Source: Agromyces tardus (lineage in GTDB: Bacteria; Actinomycetota; Actinomycetes; Actinomycetales; Microbacteriaceae). Taken from it: a stretch of 64,000 nt of DNA. Under the pieces are notes generated by a model, which was not told where the DNA came from, searched no databases, and worked only from the letters and a program-made list of their open reading frames with translations. Positions 12,816-24,477 of the stretch are shown here, in pieces (position 1 is the stretch's first letter; every line of letters starts with the position of its first letter). The position numbers were made by a program, and so were the translations under genes. The DNA is taken from assembly GCF_003710805.1 (NCBI RefSeq), contig NZ_RHHB01000010.1, positions 26,632 through 90,631 on the forward strand. Direction: 5' to 3'.

Positions 12816-13796
12816 GTGGCACTGACCGCGGATGTGAAGGAAGAGCTCGCGCGAGTCGAGGTGTCGAAGACCTCGGTGCGCGCCGCGGAGCTCGCGTCGG
12901 TGCTGCGGTTCGCGGGAGGCCTGCACATCATCTCGGGGCGCATCGCGATCGAGGCGGAGCTGGATTCGCCCAACATCGCGCGGCGCGTGACCCGCGATCT
13001 CGGCGAGCTCTACGGCGTGCGACCGGATGTCTCGGTCATCTCCGCCTCGGGCCTCCGGCGCACGAACCAGTACCTCGTGCGGGTCCTCGACGGCGGCGAG
13101 ACGCTCGCCCGCCAGACCGGCCTGCTCGACGCCCGGCGGCGGCCCGTGCGCGGACTGCCGAACAAGCTCACGACCGGCTCGCGCGACGACGTCGCGGCGG
13201 TGTGGCGCGGCGCGTTCCTCGCGCACGGCAGCCTCACCGATCCGGGCCGCTCGGCCGCGCTCGAGGTCACCTGCCCGGGCAACGAGACGGCGATGGCCCT
13301 CGTGGGCGCGGCGGGCAGGCTCGGCATCTCCGCGAAGGCCCGCGAGGTGCGCGGCGTGCACCGCGTCGTCATCCGCGACGGCGAGGCGATCAGCGCCATG
13401 CTCGCGGTGATGGGCGCGACCGAGACGGTGCGCAACTGGGAGGAGCTGCGGCAGCGCCGCGAGGTGCGCGCGACCGCGAACCGCCTCGTCAACTTCGACG
13501 ACGCGAACCTGCGCCGATCCGCCCAGGCCGCGGTGGCCGCGTGCGCGCGCGTGGAGCGCGCCATGGAGCTCCTCGGCGACGACATCCCCGACCACCTCCG
13601 CTACGCGGGCGAGCTGCGGCTCGCCCACCGCGACGCGAGCCTCGACGAGCTCGGCCACCACGCCGACCCGCCCATGACGAAGGACGCGGTGGCCGGCCGC
13701 ATCCGTCGACTGCTCGCGATGGCCGACAAGAAGGCGGCCGAGCTCGGCGTGCCCGGCACCGAGGCGAGCCTGCCCGCCGATCTCGACGAAGTCTGA
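12816..13796 (+). CDS. whiA: DNA-binding protein WhiA (sporulation/cell-division regulator family)
   Basis: WhiA-family protein: an N-terminal domain related to LAGLIDADG homing endonucleases joined to a C-terminal helix-turn-helix. In Streptomyces it works with WhiB to control sporulation septation genes; in non-sporulating actinobacteria it is linked to division. The 326 residues match the family. Seen: N-terminal [27 protein letters not shown], and a C-terminal HTH around 285-315 ([21 protein letters not shown]). The GTG start has an upstream AGAGAGGA. The gap from rapZ is only 73 nt with no room for yvcK, which is usually found here. Confidence 0.93.
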   Translation: MALTADVKEELARVEVSKTSVRAAELASVLRFAGGLHIISGRIAIEAELDSPNIARRVTRDLGELYGVRPDVSVISASGLRRTNQYLVRVLDGGETLARQTGLLDARRRPVRGLPNKLTTGSRDDVAAVWRGAFLAHGSLTDPGRSAALEVTCPGNETAMALVGAAGRLGISAKAREVRGVHRVVIRDGEAISAMLAVMGATETVRNWEELRQRREVRATANRLVNFDDANLRRSAQAAVAACARVERAMELLGDDIPDHLRYAGELRLAHRDASLDELGHHADPPMTKDAVAGRIRRLLAMADKKAAELGVPGTEASLPADLDEV

Positions 13797-13834
13797 ATGG
13801 GTCACGGCCCCGGCACGGCTCGTGCCCACGGGCA

Positions 13835-13840
13835 TAGGAT
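13835..13840 (+). promoter_or_regulatory. -10 element of sodA
   Basis: TAGGAT, predicting a transcript start near 13847 and a leader of about 55 nt that carries an AAGGAG ribosome binding site at 13892-13897. Confidence 0.5.
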
Positions 13841-13902
13841 CGACGATGGCGCGGTGGAACCGGGCAGAGGCTCGGTTCCCCGGCATCTGACAAGGAGAAG
13901 CA

Positions 13903-14529
13903 ATGGCTGACTACACCCTCCCAGATCTCGCGTACGACTACTCGGCGCTCGAGCCGAGCATCAGCGGCACGATCATGGAGTTGCACCACTCGAAGCACCA
14001 CCAGGCCTACGTGACGGGCGCGAACACTGCGCTCGCGCAGCTCGCGGAGGCGCGCGACTCGGGCAACCTCGCGAACGTGAACAAGCTCGAGAAGGACCTC
14101 GCGTTCAACCTCGGCGGCCACGTCAACCACTCGATCTTCTGGACGAACCTCTCGCCCGACGGCGGCGACAAGCCCACCGGCGAGCTCGCCGCGGCGATCG
14201 ACGACCACTTCGGCTCGTTCGACAAGTTCCAGGCGCACTTCACGGCCACCGCGCTCGGCGTGCAGGGCTCCGGCTGGGCCGTGCTCGCATGGGACTCGCT
14301 CGGCCAGCGCCCCATCATCGCGCAGTTCTTCGACCAGCAGGGCAACCTCCCGGCAGGCCTGATCCCGCTGCTCATGCTCGACGTCTGGGAGCACGCGTAC
14401 TACCTCGACTACAAGAACGTGCGCGCCGATTACGTGAAGGCGTTCTGGAACATCGCGAACTGGGACAACGTCCAGCAGCGCTTCCAGGCAGCAAACGAGA
14501 AGTCCTCGGGGCTGCTGCTACTGTCATAG
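13903..14529 (+). CDS. sodA: Superoxide dismutase (Mn/Fe family)
   Basis: Converts superoxide to oxygen and hydrogen peroxide in the cytoplasm. The 208-residue protein has all four metal ligands of the Fe/Mn family: His in MELHHSKHH (about 28), His in GHVNHSIFW (about 76), Asp in DVWEHAYY and the following His (about 159-163). [13 protein letters not shown] at the N-terminus is typical. Gly-Gly near 70 and the N-terminal His/Tyr pattern favour Mn, but metal choice cannot be fixed from sequence. The ATG has a strong AAGGAG site. Its own promoter and a perfect terminator make it monocistronic. Confidence 0.96.
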   Translation: MADYTLPDLAYDYSALEPSISGTIMELHHSKHHQAYVTGANTALAQLAEARDSGNLANVNKLEKDLAFNLGGHVNHSIFWTNLSPDGGDKPTGELAAAIDDHFGSFDKFQAHFTATALGVQGSGWAVLAWDSLGQRPIIAQFFDQQGNLPAGLIPLLMLDVWEHAYYLDYKNVRADYVKAFWNIANWDNVQQRFQAANEKSSGLLLLS

Positions 14530-15630
<1,101 letters not shown>

Positions 15631-15642
15631 GACGAGCAGCTC

Positions 15643-16847
<1,205 letters not shown>

Positions 16848-16857
<10 letters not shown>

Positions 16858-17636
16858 CACGCACCCCGTTCATCGCGGGCAACTGGAAGATGAACCTCGA
16901 TCACCTGCAGGCGATCGCGTTCGTGCAGAAGCTCGCGTGGGCGCTCGCCGACGCGAAGCACGACTTCGCCGACGCGGAGGTCGCCGTCTTCCCCCCGTTC
17001 ACCGACCTGCGTTCGGTGCAGACGCTCGTCGCCGCAGACGACCTGCCCATCGCCTACGGCGCCCAGGACGTCTCGCAGCACGATTCGGGCGCGTACACCG
17101 GTGAGGTGTCGGGTGCGTTCCTCGCGAAGCTCGACTGCCGGTACGTCATCATCGGCCACTCCGAACGGCGCACGCTGCACGGCGAGACCGACGCGGTCGT
17201 GAACGCGAAGGTGCAGGCGGCGCATCGCCACGGCATCGTTCCCGTGCTGTGCGTGGGCGAGACGGCGGACGACCTCGAGCAGCACGGCGCGAGCGCCGTG
17301 CCGGTCGCCCAGTTGCGCGCCGCACTCGACGGCGTCGACGCGTCGAAGGGCCTCGTCGTGGCGTACGAGCCGGTCTGGGCGATCGGATCGGGCCAGGCGG
17401 CCACCCCCGAGCAGGCGCAGCAGGTCTGTGCGGCGCTCCGCGCGGTGCTCGCCGAGGTCGCCGGCGACGACGTCGCCGCATCGACCCGCGTGCTCTACGG
17501 CGGGTCGGTGAAGGCCGCCAACATCGCGTCGTTCCTCCGCGAGGTCGATGTCGACGGTGCACTCGTCGGCGGTGCGAGCCTCGACATCGACGAGTTCTCG
17601 AGCATCGTCCGCTTCAAGAAGCACGTGGGCGCCTGA
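16848..17636 (+). CDS. tpiA: Triosephosphate isomerase
   Basis: Interconverts dihydroxyacetone phosphate and glyceraldehyde 3-phosphate. The 262-residue TIM barrel has Asn-Lys in AGNWKMN (about 10-16), catalytic His in IIGHSERR (about 102), catalytic Glu in [12 protein letters not shown] (about 172), and the phosphate loop LYGGSVK near 218. Its ATG lies within the last codons of pgk (10-nt overlap), so its expression depends on pgk translation. A very strong hairpin follows and separates it from secG. Confidence 0.96.
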
Positions 17637-17670
17637 GCCGCGAGGCGCCGCGAACACGTCGCACCCGCAC

Positions 17671-17708
17671 CCGCCGTCCCGGCCCGTGACCACGGGCCGG
17701 GACGGCGG
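17671..17708 (+). terminator. Terminator after tpiA
   Basis: The 18 bases at 17671-17688 are exactly complementary to 17691-17708, so the two arms nearly abut and the apex opens into a small loop. This ends the gap-pgk-tpiA unit. The secG -10 box begins 7 bp later. Confidence 0.85.
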
Positions 17709-17714
17709 TGCGGC

Positions 17715-17720
17715 TATACT
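17715..17720 (+). promoter_or_regulatory. -10 element of secG
   Basis: TATACT, a near-perfect -10, directly downstream of the tpiA terminator. The transcript would start near 17727, giving a leader of about 40 nt with GGAAAGG ahead of the GTG. Confidence 0.6.
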
Positions 17721-17766
17721 CGACTGGTCGGCATCGACACTTCGTCATGCCCGGAAAGGTTTCACC

Positions 17767-18018
17767 GTGGAGATTCTCCAGGTCGTCCTGCAGGTGCTGC
17801 TCGGTCTCACGAGCCTCCTGCTCACGCTCCTGATCCTGTTGCACAAGGGTCGTGGTGGCGGTCTGTCCGACATGTTCGGCGGCGGCGTCACCTCGAACCT
17901 CGGCGCCTCGGGCGTCGCAGAGCGCAACCTCAATCGCATCACGATCATCCTCGCGCTCGTGTGGGTGACGTGCATCGTCGTGCTCGGACTCATCACGAAG
18001 TTCGACGCGGGAATCTGA
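17767..18018 (+). CDS. secG: Preprotein translocase subunit SecG
   Basis: Small membrane subunit of the SecYEG protein export channel. The 83-residue protein has two membrane segments (about 3-23 and 56-76) joined by a Gly-rich cytoplasmic loop, GRGGGLSDMFGGG, typical of SecG. The GTG at 17767 is chosen for the GGAAAGG site and the EILQVVLQVLL start; longer in-frame extensions run through the tpiA terminator. Placement after tpiA is conserved in many actinobacteria. rbpA starts 11 nt downstream. Confidence 0.93.
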   Translation: MEILQVVLQVLLGLTSLLLTLLILLHKGRGGGLSDMFGGGVTSNLGASGVAERNLNRITIILALVWVTCIVVLGLITKFDAGI

Positions 18019-18029
18019 CGGAGGACCCA

Positions 18030-18395
18030 GTGGCATCAGGAAACAGCGCAATCCGCGGCTCGCGCGTCGGTGCGGGCCCCATGGGCGAGCAGGACCGGGG
18101 CTTCCACGCCGACCGCATCGCGGTGAGCTACTGGGACGCGCAGGGCAACGAGACCGTGCGGTACTTCGCGGCGAACCTCCCCGAGGAGGAGATCCCCGAC
18201 GTCATCGACAGCCCGTCCACGGGCCTTCCCGCCGGTCGCGACAAGGACAACCCGCCGTCGGTGTCGAAGCTCGAACCCTACAAGACGCACCTCGCCTACG
18301 TGAAGGAGCGGCGCACCGAGGAGGAGGCCGCGGCGCTCCTCGAGGAAGCGCTCGAGCAGCTGCGCGCGCGTCGAGGCACGGGCACAAAGGACTGA
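18030..18395 (+). CDS. rbpA: RNA polymerase-binding protein RbpA
   Basis: Actinobacteria-specific factor that binds the principal sigma factor and RNA polymerase and stabilises the open promoter complex. The 121-residue protein has the N-terminal tail with IRGSRVGAG (about 8-16), a beta-barrel core with VRYFAANLPEEEIPDV, GLPAG near 70, and a C-terminal sigma-interaction helix with THLAYVKERRTEEEAAALLEE-type pattern from about 88. There is no cysteine anywhere, so the zinc site of the Streptomyces protein is missing. The GTG start follows GGAGGA. Probably co-transcribed with secG, and ended by a terminator shared with the convergent pgl. Confidence 0.92.
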   Translation: MASGNSAIRGSRVGAGPMGEQDRGFHADRIAVSYWDAQGNETVRYFAANLPEEEIPDVIDSPSTGLPAGRDKDNPPSVSKLEPYKTHLAYVKERRTEEEAAALLEEALEQLRARRGTGTKD

Positions 18396-18401
18396 ACTTG
18401 C

Positions 18402-18440
18402 ACGACGACGGGGCCGCCCACCGGGCGGCCCCTTCGTCGT
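18402..18440. terminator. Bidirectional terminator between rbpA and pgl
   Basis: GGGGCCGCCC (18410-18419) pairs with GGGCGGCCCC (18423-18432). After one mismatch the stem continues with ACGACGA (18402-18408) against TCGTCGT (18434-18440). It sits between convergent stop codons and can serve both strands. Confidence 0.85.
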
Positions 18441-18465
18441 TCCCGCTCGCGCGGGTGGCGTGCGG

Positions 18466-19236
18466 TCAGTACTCGCGTGCGATGAGCGCCTCGGGCACCT
18501 CTGCCGCGGCATCCTGATCGATGAAGAACACGGTGCGCCGGCGACCCTTGATGCCCGCCACGGGCACTTCGTCGCGGCTGGCGCCCGCGAGCGCGAGGCC
18601 GAGGGCGGAGGCCTTGTCGGCCCCGGCGAGCACGAACCAGATGCGCTGCGAGGAGTTGAGCACCGGCCGGGTGAGGCTCAGCCGCTCGGGCGGTGGCTTC
18701 GGGGACTCGCGCACGGCGATGACCGGGCGGTCGATCACCTGGATCCCGGAGCGGTGCGGGAACAACGAGGCGATGTGGCCGTCGGGTCCGACGCCGAGGA
18801 ACGTGATGTCGAAGATCGGGTACCCGAGCCCCGCCGCGCCGTGCCGGGCGAGCTCGGCCGCGTAGGCGTCGGCCGCCTCGTCGAGCGTGAGCCCCGAATC
18901 GGATGCGGGGAACGGGTGCACCTGCTCGGGTGCGAGCTCGAGCGCATCGAGCAGCGCGGCGCGCGACTGCACGTCGTTCCGCTCGGCGTCGCCGGCCGGA
19001 ACCCACCGCTCGTCGCCCCACCAGAAGTGGATGCGGCTCCAGTCGATCGAGTGCCGCGCCGGCGACTCCGCGACGGCCTCGAGCACCGCCCCGCCCATCG
19101 ACCCGCCGGTGAGGACGACGTGCACCGTCTGCTGCACGTCGAGCAGGTCGAGCACCTTCGTGATGAAGCGCGCAGCGACCGAGCCGGCCAGGGTGGACTT
19201 GTCGGGGTGCACGAGCACGCGCCGCTCGTTCGTCAT
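18466..19236 (-). CDS. pgl: 6-phosphogluconolactonase
   Basis: Hydrolyses 6-phosphogluconolactone in the oxidative pentose phosphate pathway. The 256-residue DevB/NagB-fold protein shows LTGGSMGGAVLE near 41-52, WWGDERWVP near 73, and TFLGVGPDGHIASLFP near 148-163, the family's conserved substrate-site segments. The ATG overlaps the opcA stop as ATGA, so it is coupled to the gene before it. Last gene of the tkt-tal-pgi-zwf-opcA-pgl operon. Confidence 0.94.
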   Translation of the reverse strand: MTNERRVLVHPDKSTLAGSVAARFITKVLDLLDVQQTVHVVLTGGSMGGAVLEAVAESPARHSIDWSRIHFWWGDERWVPAGDAERNDVQSRAALLDALELAPEQVHPFPASDSGLTLDEAADAYAAELARHGAAGLGYPIFDITFLGVGPDGHIASLFPHRSGIQVIDRPVIAVRESPKPPPERLSLTRPVLNSSQRIWFVLAGADKASALGLALAGASRDEVPVAGIKGRRRTVFFIDQDAAAEVPEALIAREY

Positions 19237-20186
19237 ACGTGGACTCCTTCGTCCCGCTCTCGGAGCAGCCGGAGGCCGCTCGTGATCACCTCACCGTACA
19301 GTTCATCCGGGTCCAGGCGGCGGAGTTCGTCGGCGAGGCAGTCGCGGAGGCTGCGACGGGGGAGTGCGACGTCGTGCAGGGGCTGGCCGGGCTGGCGCAG
19401 CGTCGCGACGCCGGGAACGTCGCGCACGAGTTCGATGACACCGCTCGCACGCTCGAGCTCCACGCCGTGGATGCCCCGTGAGCCGTGCTCGAGACCGGCC
19501 AGGATGCACGTGGTCTTCGCGCCGAGCTGCTCCTGCAGCCAGGCGGCGAGGAGGGTGGTCGAGGGCGAGTCGATCGAGCCCGTGACGCGCACGGCCGTCA
19601 CCGGCTCGTACGGGGGCTGGTCGAGCACCGCAGCGAGTTGGGCCCGCCACAGGGTCAGGCGCGTCCAAGCGAAGTCGGCGTCGCCCGGCGTGTAGTGCTG
19701 CTCGAGGGTGAGGAGCGCCGCCTGCGGGTCGGGCTGCGCCGAGGCATCCGTGATGCGACGGCTGGCGATGCGCCCGAGCGGCGACGTGCCGGGCACGTCG
19801 GGCGCGATGCCCGGCCACCAGGTGACGACCGGCGCGTCGGGCAGCAGGAGGCCCATGACGAGGCTCTCCTGGTCGAGCGCGGCGTCGCCGCGGGCGCGGA
19901 GGACGATGACCTCGCTCGCACCGGCGTCGCCGCCGACGCGGATCTCGGCGTCGAGGCGAGCCTCGCCCTGCTCGGTGCCGGGTTCGGTCGACACCACGAT
20001 GACGCGCATCGGATGCTCACGCGAAGCGTCGTTCGCCGCCTCGATGGCCTCCTCCTCGGCATCGGGGGTCGTGGCGATGACGAGGGTGAGCACGCGGCCG
20101 AGGGCCACCACCCCGCCGTCCTCGCGGATCTTGACGAGGGTCTTCGACACCTGGCTGGTGGTGGTGTCGGGCAGGTCGACGATCAC
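19233..20186 (-). CDS. opcA: Glucose-6-phosphate dehydrogenase assembly protein OpcA
   Basis: Actinobacterial and cyanobacterial partner required for full glucose-6-phosphate dehydrogenase activity, probably by promoting oligomerisation or redox control. The 317-residue protein begins MIVDLPDTTTSQVSKTLV and has the conserved PDAPVVTWWPG stretch near 118. The start is a GTG that overlaps the zwf stop (GTGA), and the stop overlaps the pgl start (ATGA). This arrangement gives tight translational coupling of zwf, opcA and pgl. Confidence 0.93.
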   Translation of the reverse strand: MIVDLPDTTTSQVSKTLVKIREDGGVVALGRVLTLVIATTPDAEEEAIEAANDASREHPMRVIVVSTEPGTEQGEARLDAEIRVGGDAGASEVIVLRARGDAALDQESLVMGLLLPDAPVVTWWPGIAPDVPGTSPLGRIASRRITDASAQPDPQAALLTLEQHYTPGDADFAWTRLTLWRAQLAAVLDQPPYEPVTAVRVTGSIDSPSTTLLAAWLQEQLGAKTTCILAGLEHGSRGIHGVELERASGVIELVRDVPGVATLRQPGQPLHDVALPRRSLRDCLADELRRLDPDELYGEVITSGLRLLRERDEGVHV

Positions 20187-21724
20187 GGGCGCCTCCAGGT
20201 TCGTCCGTCGCGGGCGAGGAGCTCGTCGGCCGACGAGGGCCCCCAGGTGCCGGGGCGGTACTGCTCGGGCTGGCCCTGCGTCGCCCAGAACTCCTCGATC
20301 GGGTCGAGGATCTTCCACGAGAGCTCCACTTCCTCCTGGCGGGGGAAGAGGGGCGGGTCGCCGAGCAGCACGTCGAGGATGAGCCGCTCGTAGGCCTCGG
20401 GGCTCGCCTCGGTGAAGGCGTGGCCGTAGCCGAAGTCCATGGTGACGTCGCGGACCTGCATGCCGGCGCCCGGCACCTTGGAGCCGAAGCGGATCGTGAC
20501 GCCCTCGTCGGGCTGCACGCGGATCACGAGCGCGTTCTGGCCGAGCTCCGAGGTCTGGCTGTCGGCGAACACCTGCTGGGGCGCACGCTTGAACACGACC
20601 GCGATCTCGGTGACGCGGCGACCGAGGCGCTTGCCGGCGCGCAGGTAGAACGGCACGCCGGCCCACCGGCGGGTGCCGATCGTGAGCTTCATCGCGGCGT
20701 ACGTCTCGGTGGTCGACTCGGGGTTCATGCCGTCCTCGTCGAGGAAGCCGATGACCTTCTCGCCGCCCTGCCATCCGCCCGCGTACTGGCCGCGGGCCGT
20801 GCCCGTGGCGAGGTCGTCGGGCAGGCGCACGGCCGCCAGGATCTTCTCCTTCTCGGCGCGGAGGTCGGCGGCCTCGAACGAGATCGGCTCCTCCATCGCG
20901 GTGAGGGCGAGCAGCTGCAGCAGGTGGTTCTGGATGACGTCGCGCGCCGCGCCGATGCCGTCGTAGTACCCCGCGCGCCCACCCACGCCGATGTCCTCGG
21001 CCATGGTGATCTGCACGTGGTCGACGTAGTTCGCGTTCCAGATGGGCTCGTAGAGCTGGTTCGCGAAGCGGAGCGCCAGGATGTTCTGGACCGTCTCCTT
21101 GCCGAGGTAGTGGTCGATGCGGAACACCGAGTCGGGCGGGAAGACCGACGCGACGACGTCGTTCAGCTCCTTCGCCGTCTTGAGGTCGGAGCCGAACGGC
21201 TTCTCGATCACCACGCGCCGCCACTGGTCGTCGCGCTGCTCGGTGAGCCCGGAACGCTTCAGCTGCTCGGTCACGAGCGGGAACGACTTCGGCGGGATCG
21301 ACAGGTAGAACGCGTGGTTGCCCATCGTGCCGCGCTCGCGGTCGAGCTCCTCGACGACGGTGCGCAGGCGGTCGAACGCCGCGTCGTCGTCGAAGTCGCC
21401 CTGCACGAAGCGGATGCCGCGGGCGAGCTGCTTCCAGACGTCCTCACGGAACTCGGTGCGCGCGTACTGCTTGACCGAGTCGTGCACGACCGCCTCGAAG
21501 TCCTGGTCGTCCCAGTCTCGACGGGCGAAGCCGACGAGCGCGAAGCCCGGGGGCAGGAGCCCCCGGTTCGCGAGGTCGTACACGGCGGGCATGAGCTTCT
21601 TGCGTGACAGGTCGCCGGTCACGCCGAAGATGATGAGGCTCGACGGCCCCGCGATCCGGTTGAGCCGATAGTCCTTCGGCGACCGGAGCGGGTTGTGCGT
21701 CGCGGTGATCTCGGCGGGTTGCAT
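20183..21724 (-). CDS. zwf: Glucose-6-phosphate 1-dehydrogenase
   Basis: First step of the oxidative pentose phosphate pathway, oxidising glucose 6-phosphate with NADP+. The 513-residue protein has the Rossmann motif IFGVTGDLSRKKLMPA at about 32-47, EKPFGSDL near 180 and the active-site signature RIDHYLGKE near 208. The ATG at 21724 is chosen at the start of family homology (MQPAEITAT); the frame is open further upstream with unrelated sequence. It follows pgi by 17 nt and overlaps opcA by 4 nt. Confidence 0.96.
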   Translation of the reverse strand: MQPAEITATHNPLRSPKDYRLNRIAGPSSLIIFGVTGDLSRKKLMPAVYDLANRGLLPPGFALVGFARRDWDDQDFEAVVHDSVKQYARTEFREDVWKQLARGIRFVQGDFDDDAAFDRLRTVVEELDRERGTMGNHAFYLSIPPKSFPLVTEQLKRSGLTEQRDDQWRRVVIEKPFGSDLKTAKELNDVVASVFPPDSVFRIDHYLGKETVQNILALRFANQLYEPIWNANYVDHVQITMAEDIGVGGRAGYYDGIGAARDVIQNHLLQLLALTAMEEPISFEAADLRAEKEKILAAVRLPDDLATGTARGQYAGGWQGGEKVIGFLDEDGMNPESTTETYAAMKLTIGTRRWAGVPFYLRAGKRLGRRVTEIAVVFKRAPQQVFADSQTSELGQNALVIRVQPDEGVTIRFGSKVPGAGMQVRDVTMDFGYGHAFTEASPEAYERLILDVLLGDPPLFPRQEEVELSWKILDPIEEFWATQGQPEQYRPGTWGPSSADELLARDGRTWRRP

Positions 21725-21741
21725 TCGCTTCTCCGGCGTCC

Positions 21742-23346
21742 TCAGCCGATCGCGTCGAGCAGCGTCGCGAGGTTCGCGGCGGGCTCGGTGAGCGTGAGCG
21801 TCAATACCGGGCGGTCGTGCTCGGCGAGCACGCTCGCGTCGCCCGAGGCCTGTGCTGCGATGAGCTGGCCGAACGTGAACGGCCGCTCGGGGATCGACAG
21901 GTCTTCGGTCGGGCGCTGCGTGAGCTGGAGGAACACGCCGACCGCGGGGCCGCCCTTGTGGAACTGGCCCGTCGAGTGCAGGAAGCGGGGACCCCAGCCG
22001 AAGGTGACCGGTCGTCCGGCACGCGCGGCCAGCGCGTCGCGCAGCTGCGCCACCTCGGGGTACGCGACGCGGTCCACGTACGCCTGCACGGAGAGGTAGC
22101 CGTTCGCCGGGAGCTCCTCGAGGAGCACGTCGATGGCGGAGCGGAGGTCGCTCGACGCGCCGATGACCTCGGGGGTGCCGCGCACCTCGATGCCCTCGGA
22201 CACGAAGGCGGCGGGCGCCGGCTCGGGCCGCGCGTCGAGCAGGCCGCGGGCCGCGATCTTGGCGGACTCCACGTCGGGCTGGTCGAACGGGTTGATGCCG
22301 AGGATGCGGCCGGCGACGGCGGTCGCGTACTCCCACACCAGGAGTTGTGCGCCGAGGCTGCCGGAGACCCGGATCTCGCCGGTGTCGTGGCGCGAGAAGA
22401 TCTCGTCGCCCGCGTCGTCGACGAGCCGCACGACCTGGAGGTCGTCGAGGTTCGCCGAGAGCTCGGGGGAGTCGACGTCGAGCACGACGGGCAGGATGCC
22501 GGTGCCCTCCTTGCCGGTGGACTCGGCGATCAGCTGCTCGGCCCAGTCGGCGAAGCCCACGATGTGCGTGCCGTCGGCGACGATCCCGAGCTTGTCCTTG
22601 AGCGGCGAGGTGGCGGAGATGGCTGCGCCGAGCACGAGGCCCGGGTTGGTCTCGCTGTCGATCGCGAGCGAGAGCTCGATCGTCTCAGCCTCGTCGAGGA
22701 TCTCGGAGATGTTCACGCCCGCGAGGCCGGACGGCACGAGGCCGAACGCCGTGAGCGCGGAGTAGCGGCCGCCGACGGTCGGGTCGGCGTTGAACACGCG
22801 GTACCCGGCAGCCCGGGCCGACTCGTCGAGCGGCGAGCCCGGGTCGGTCACGACGATGATGCGCTTCGCGGGGTCGATGCCCGCATCGCGGAACGCCTGC
22901 TCGTACGCACGGCGCTGGCTGTCGGTCTCGACCGTCGAGCCGGACTTCGACGACACGACGAGGGCCGATGACGTCAGCCGGTCGGCGAGCGCGGCGCGGA
23001 CCTGGCCCGGCTCGGTCGAGTCGAGCACGGTGAGGTGGGCGCGCGTCGTACGCGTGATGACCTCGGGGGCGAGCGACGAGCCGCCCATGCCGCCGAGCAC
23101 GATGTGGTCGACGCCCTCGGCGAGCAGCTCGTCGCGCAGGGCCAGGATCTCGGGCACGAGCGGGCGGGAGACCGCCACGGCCTCGACCCAGCCGAGGCGC
23201 TTGGACGCCTCGGCCTCGGCCTCGGGACCCCAGAGGGCCCCGTCGAGCCCCGTGATGCCCGAGGCGACGCGGTCGGCGACGAGCTGGGGCACGGTGCGGC
23301 GCACGGCGTCGGCCGCCGCGCCGCTCACGGAGATGCGGAAGCTCAT
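21742..23346 (-). CDS. pgi: Glucose-6-phosphate isomerase
   Basis: Interconverts glucose 6-phosphate and fructose 6-phosphate. The 534-residue protein belongs to the actinobacterial PGI group, with the two SIS domains seen as [15 protein letters not shown] (about 77-91) and [13 protein letters not shown] (about 130-142). ATG 23346 overlaps the tal stop (ATGA); the frame stays open upstream but only with tal-overlapping residues. Its position inside the pentose phosphate operon joins upper glycolysis to that pathway and would allow carbon to cycle back from fructose 6-phosphate to glucose 6-phosphate. Confidence 0.93.
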   Translation of the reverse strand: MSFRISVSGAAADAVRRTVPQLVADRVASGITGLDGALWGPEAEAEASKRLGWVEAVAVSRPLVPEILALRDELLAEGVDHIVLGGMGGSSLAPEVITRTTRAHLTVLDSTEPGQVRAALADRLTSSALVVSSKSGSTVETDSQRRAYEQAFRDAGIDPAKRIIVVTDPGSPLDESARAAGYRVFNADPTVGGRYSALTAFGLVPSGLAGVNISEILDEAETIELSLAIDSETNPGLVLGAAISATSPLKDKLGIVADGTHIVGFADWAEQLIAESTGKEGTGILPVVLDVDSPELSANLDDLQVVRLVDDAGDEIFSRHDTGEIRVSGSLGAQLLVWEYATAVAGRILGINPFDQPDVESAKIAARGLLDARPEPAPAAFVSEGIEVRGTPEVIGASSDLRSAIDVLLEELPANGYLSVQAYVDRVAYPEVAQLRDALAARAGRPVTFGWGPRFLHSTGQFHKGGPAVGVFLQLTQRPTEDLSIPERPFTFGQLIAAQASGDASVLAEHDRPVLTLTLTEPAANLATLLDAIG

Positions 23347-24452
23347 CGTGCCTCCTCCAGCGCGGTGCGCACGGTCTCGAGCAGTTCGTGCCACGAGACG
23401 ATGAACTTCTCGACGCCCTCGCGCTCGAGCACGAGGGTGACGTCGTCGTAGTCGACGCCCACGCCCGCGAGCGCGTCGAGCACCTTGCCGGCGTCGGCGA
23501 AGGCACCGGTGACGGTGTCGCCCTCGATCACGCCGTGGTCGAACGTGGCCTCGAGGGTCTTCTCGGGCATCGTGTTGACGACGCCGGGCGCGACGAGCTC
23601 GGTGACGTAGAGGGTGTCGGGCAGCGCCGGGTCCTTGACGCCGGTGGACGCCCAGAGGGGGCGCTGGCGGTTGGCGCCCGCGTCGAGCAGCGCGACCGCG
23701 CGCTCCGATGCGAACTCCTCGAGGAACAGCTCGTAGGCGAGGCGGGCGTTCGCGACGCCGGCCTTGCTCTTGAGCGCGAGCGCCTCGTCGGTGCCGATCT
23801 CCGTGAGGCGCTTGTCGATCTCGGTGTCGACGCGCGACACGAAGAACGAGGCGACCGAGTGGATCGTCGAGAGGTCGACGCCGGCGGCCTTCGCCTGCTC
23901 GAGCCCGGTGAGGTACGCGTCGATGACGGCGCGGTAGCGGTCGAGGCTGAAGATGAGCGTGACATTGACACTGATGCCGGCGCCGATCGCGGCGGTGATC
24001 GCGGGCAGGCCCTCGAGCGTCGCCGGGATCTTGATCATGACGTTGGGCCGGTCGACCTTCTCCCAGAGCGCGTGCGCCTGGGCGATCGTCGCGTCGGTGT
24101 CGTTCGCGAGGTCGGGGGAGACCTCGATCGAGACGCGGCCGTCGTAGCCGGCCGACGCGTCGTAGACGGGGCGGAAGACGTCGGCCGCATCGCGCACGTC
24201 GTCGGTGGTGGTCTCGAACACCGCCGTGTCGACATCGGCGCCCGCGGCGGCGAGCTCGTGGAGCTGCGCCTGGTAGCCGTCGCCCTTCGAGAGGGCGCCC
24301 GCGAAGATCGTGGGGTTGGTGGTGACGCCGACGACGTTGCGCTCGGCGATGAGGCGTGCGAGGCCACCCGACGTGATGCGCCCACGCGAGAGGTCGTCGA
24401 GCCAGATGCTGACGCCGGCCTCGGAGAGGGCGGCGGTGGGGGAGGTGCTCAT
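23343..24452 (-). CDS. tal: Transaldolase
   Basis: Moves a three-carbon dihydroxyacetone unit between sugar phosphates in the non-oxidative pentose phosphate pathway. The 369-residue protein is the longer TalB-like actinobacterial type. Seen: [13 protein letters not shown] near 47-59, [13 protein letters not shown] near 104, and the Schiff-base lysine in [13 protein letters not shown] near 133-145. The ATG at 24452 follows an AGGAGAT site. The tkt stop lies 25 nt upstream and the pgi start overlaps its stop by 4 nt. Confidence 0.94.
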   Translation of the reverse strand: MSTSPTAALSEAGVSIWLDDLSRGRITSGGLARLIAERNVVGVTTNPTIFAGALSKGDGYQAQLHELAAAGADVDTAVFETTTDDVRDAADVFRPVYDASAGYDGRVSIEVSPDLANDTDATIAQAHALWEKVDRPNVMIKIPATLEGLPAITAAIGAGISVNVTLIFSLDRYRAVIDAYLTGLEQAKAAGVDLSTIHSVASFFVSRVDTEIDKRLTEIGTDEALALKSKAGVANARLAYELFLEEFASERAVALLDAGANRQRPLWASTGVKDPALPDTLYVTELVAPGVVNTMPEKTLEATFDHGVIEGDTVTGAFADAGKVLDALAGVGVDYDDVTLVLEREGVEKFIVSWHELLETVRTALEEAR

Positions 24453-24477
24453 GGTGCTGGATCTCCTTCGTGCTCGG

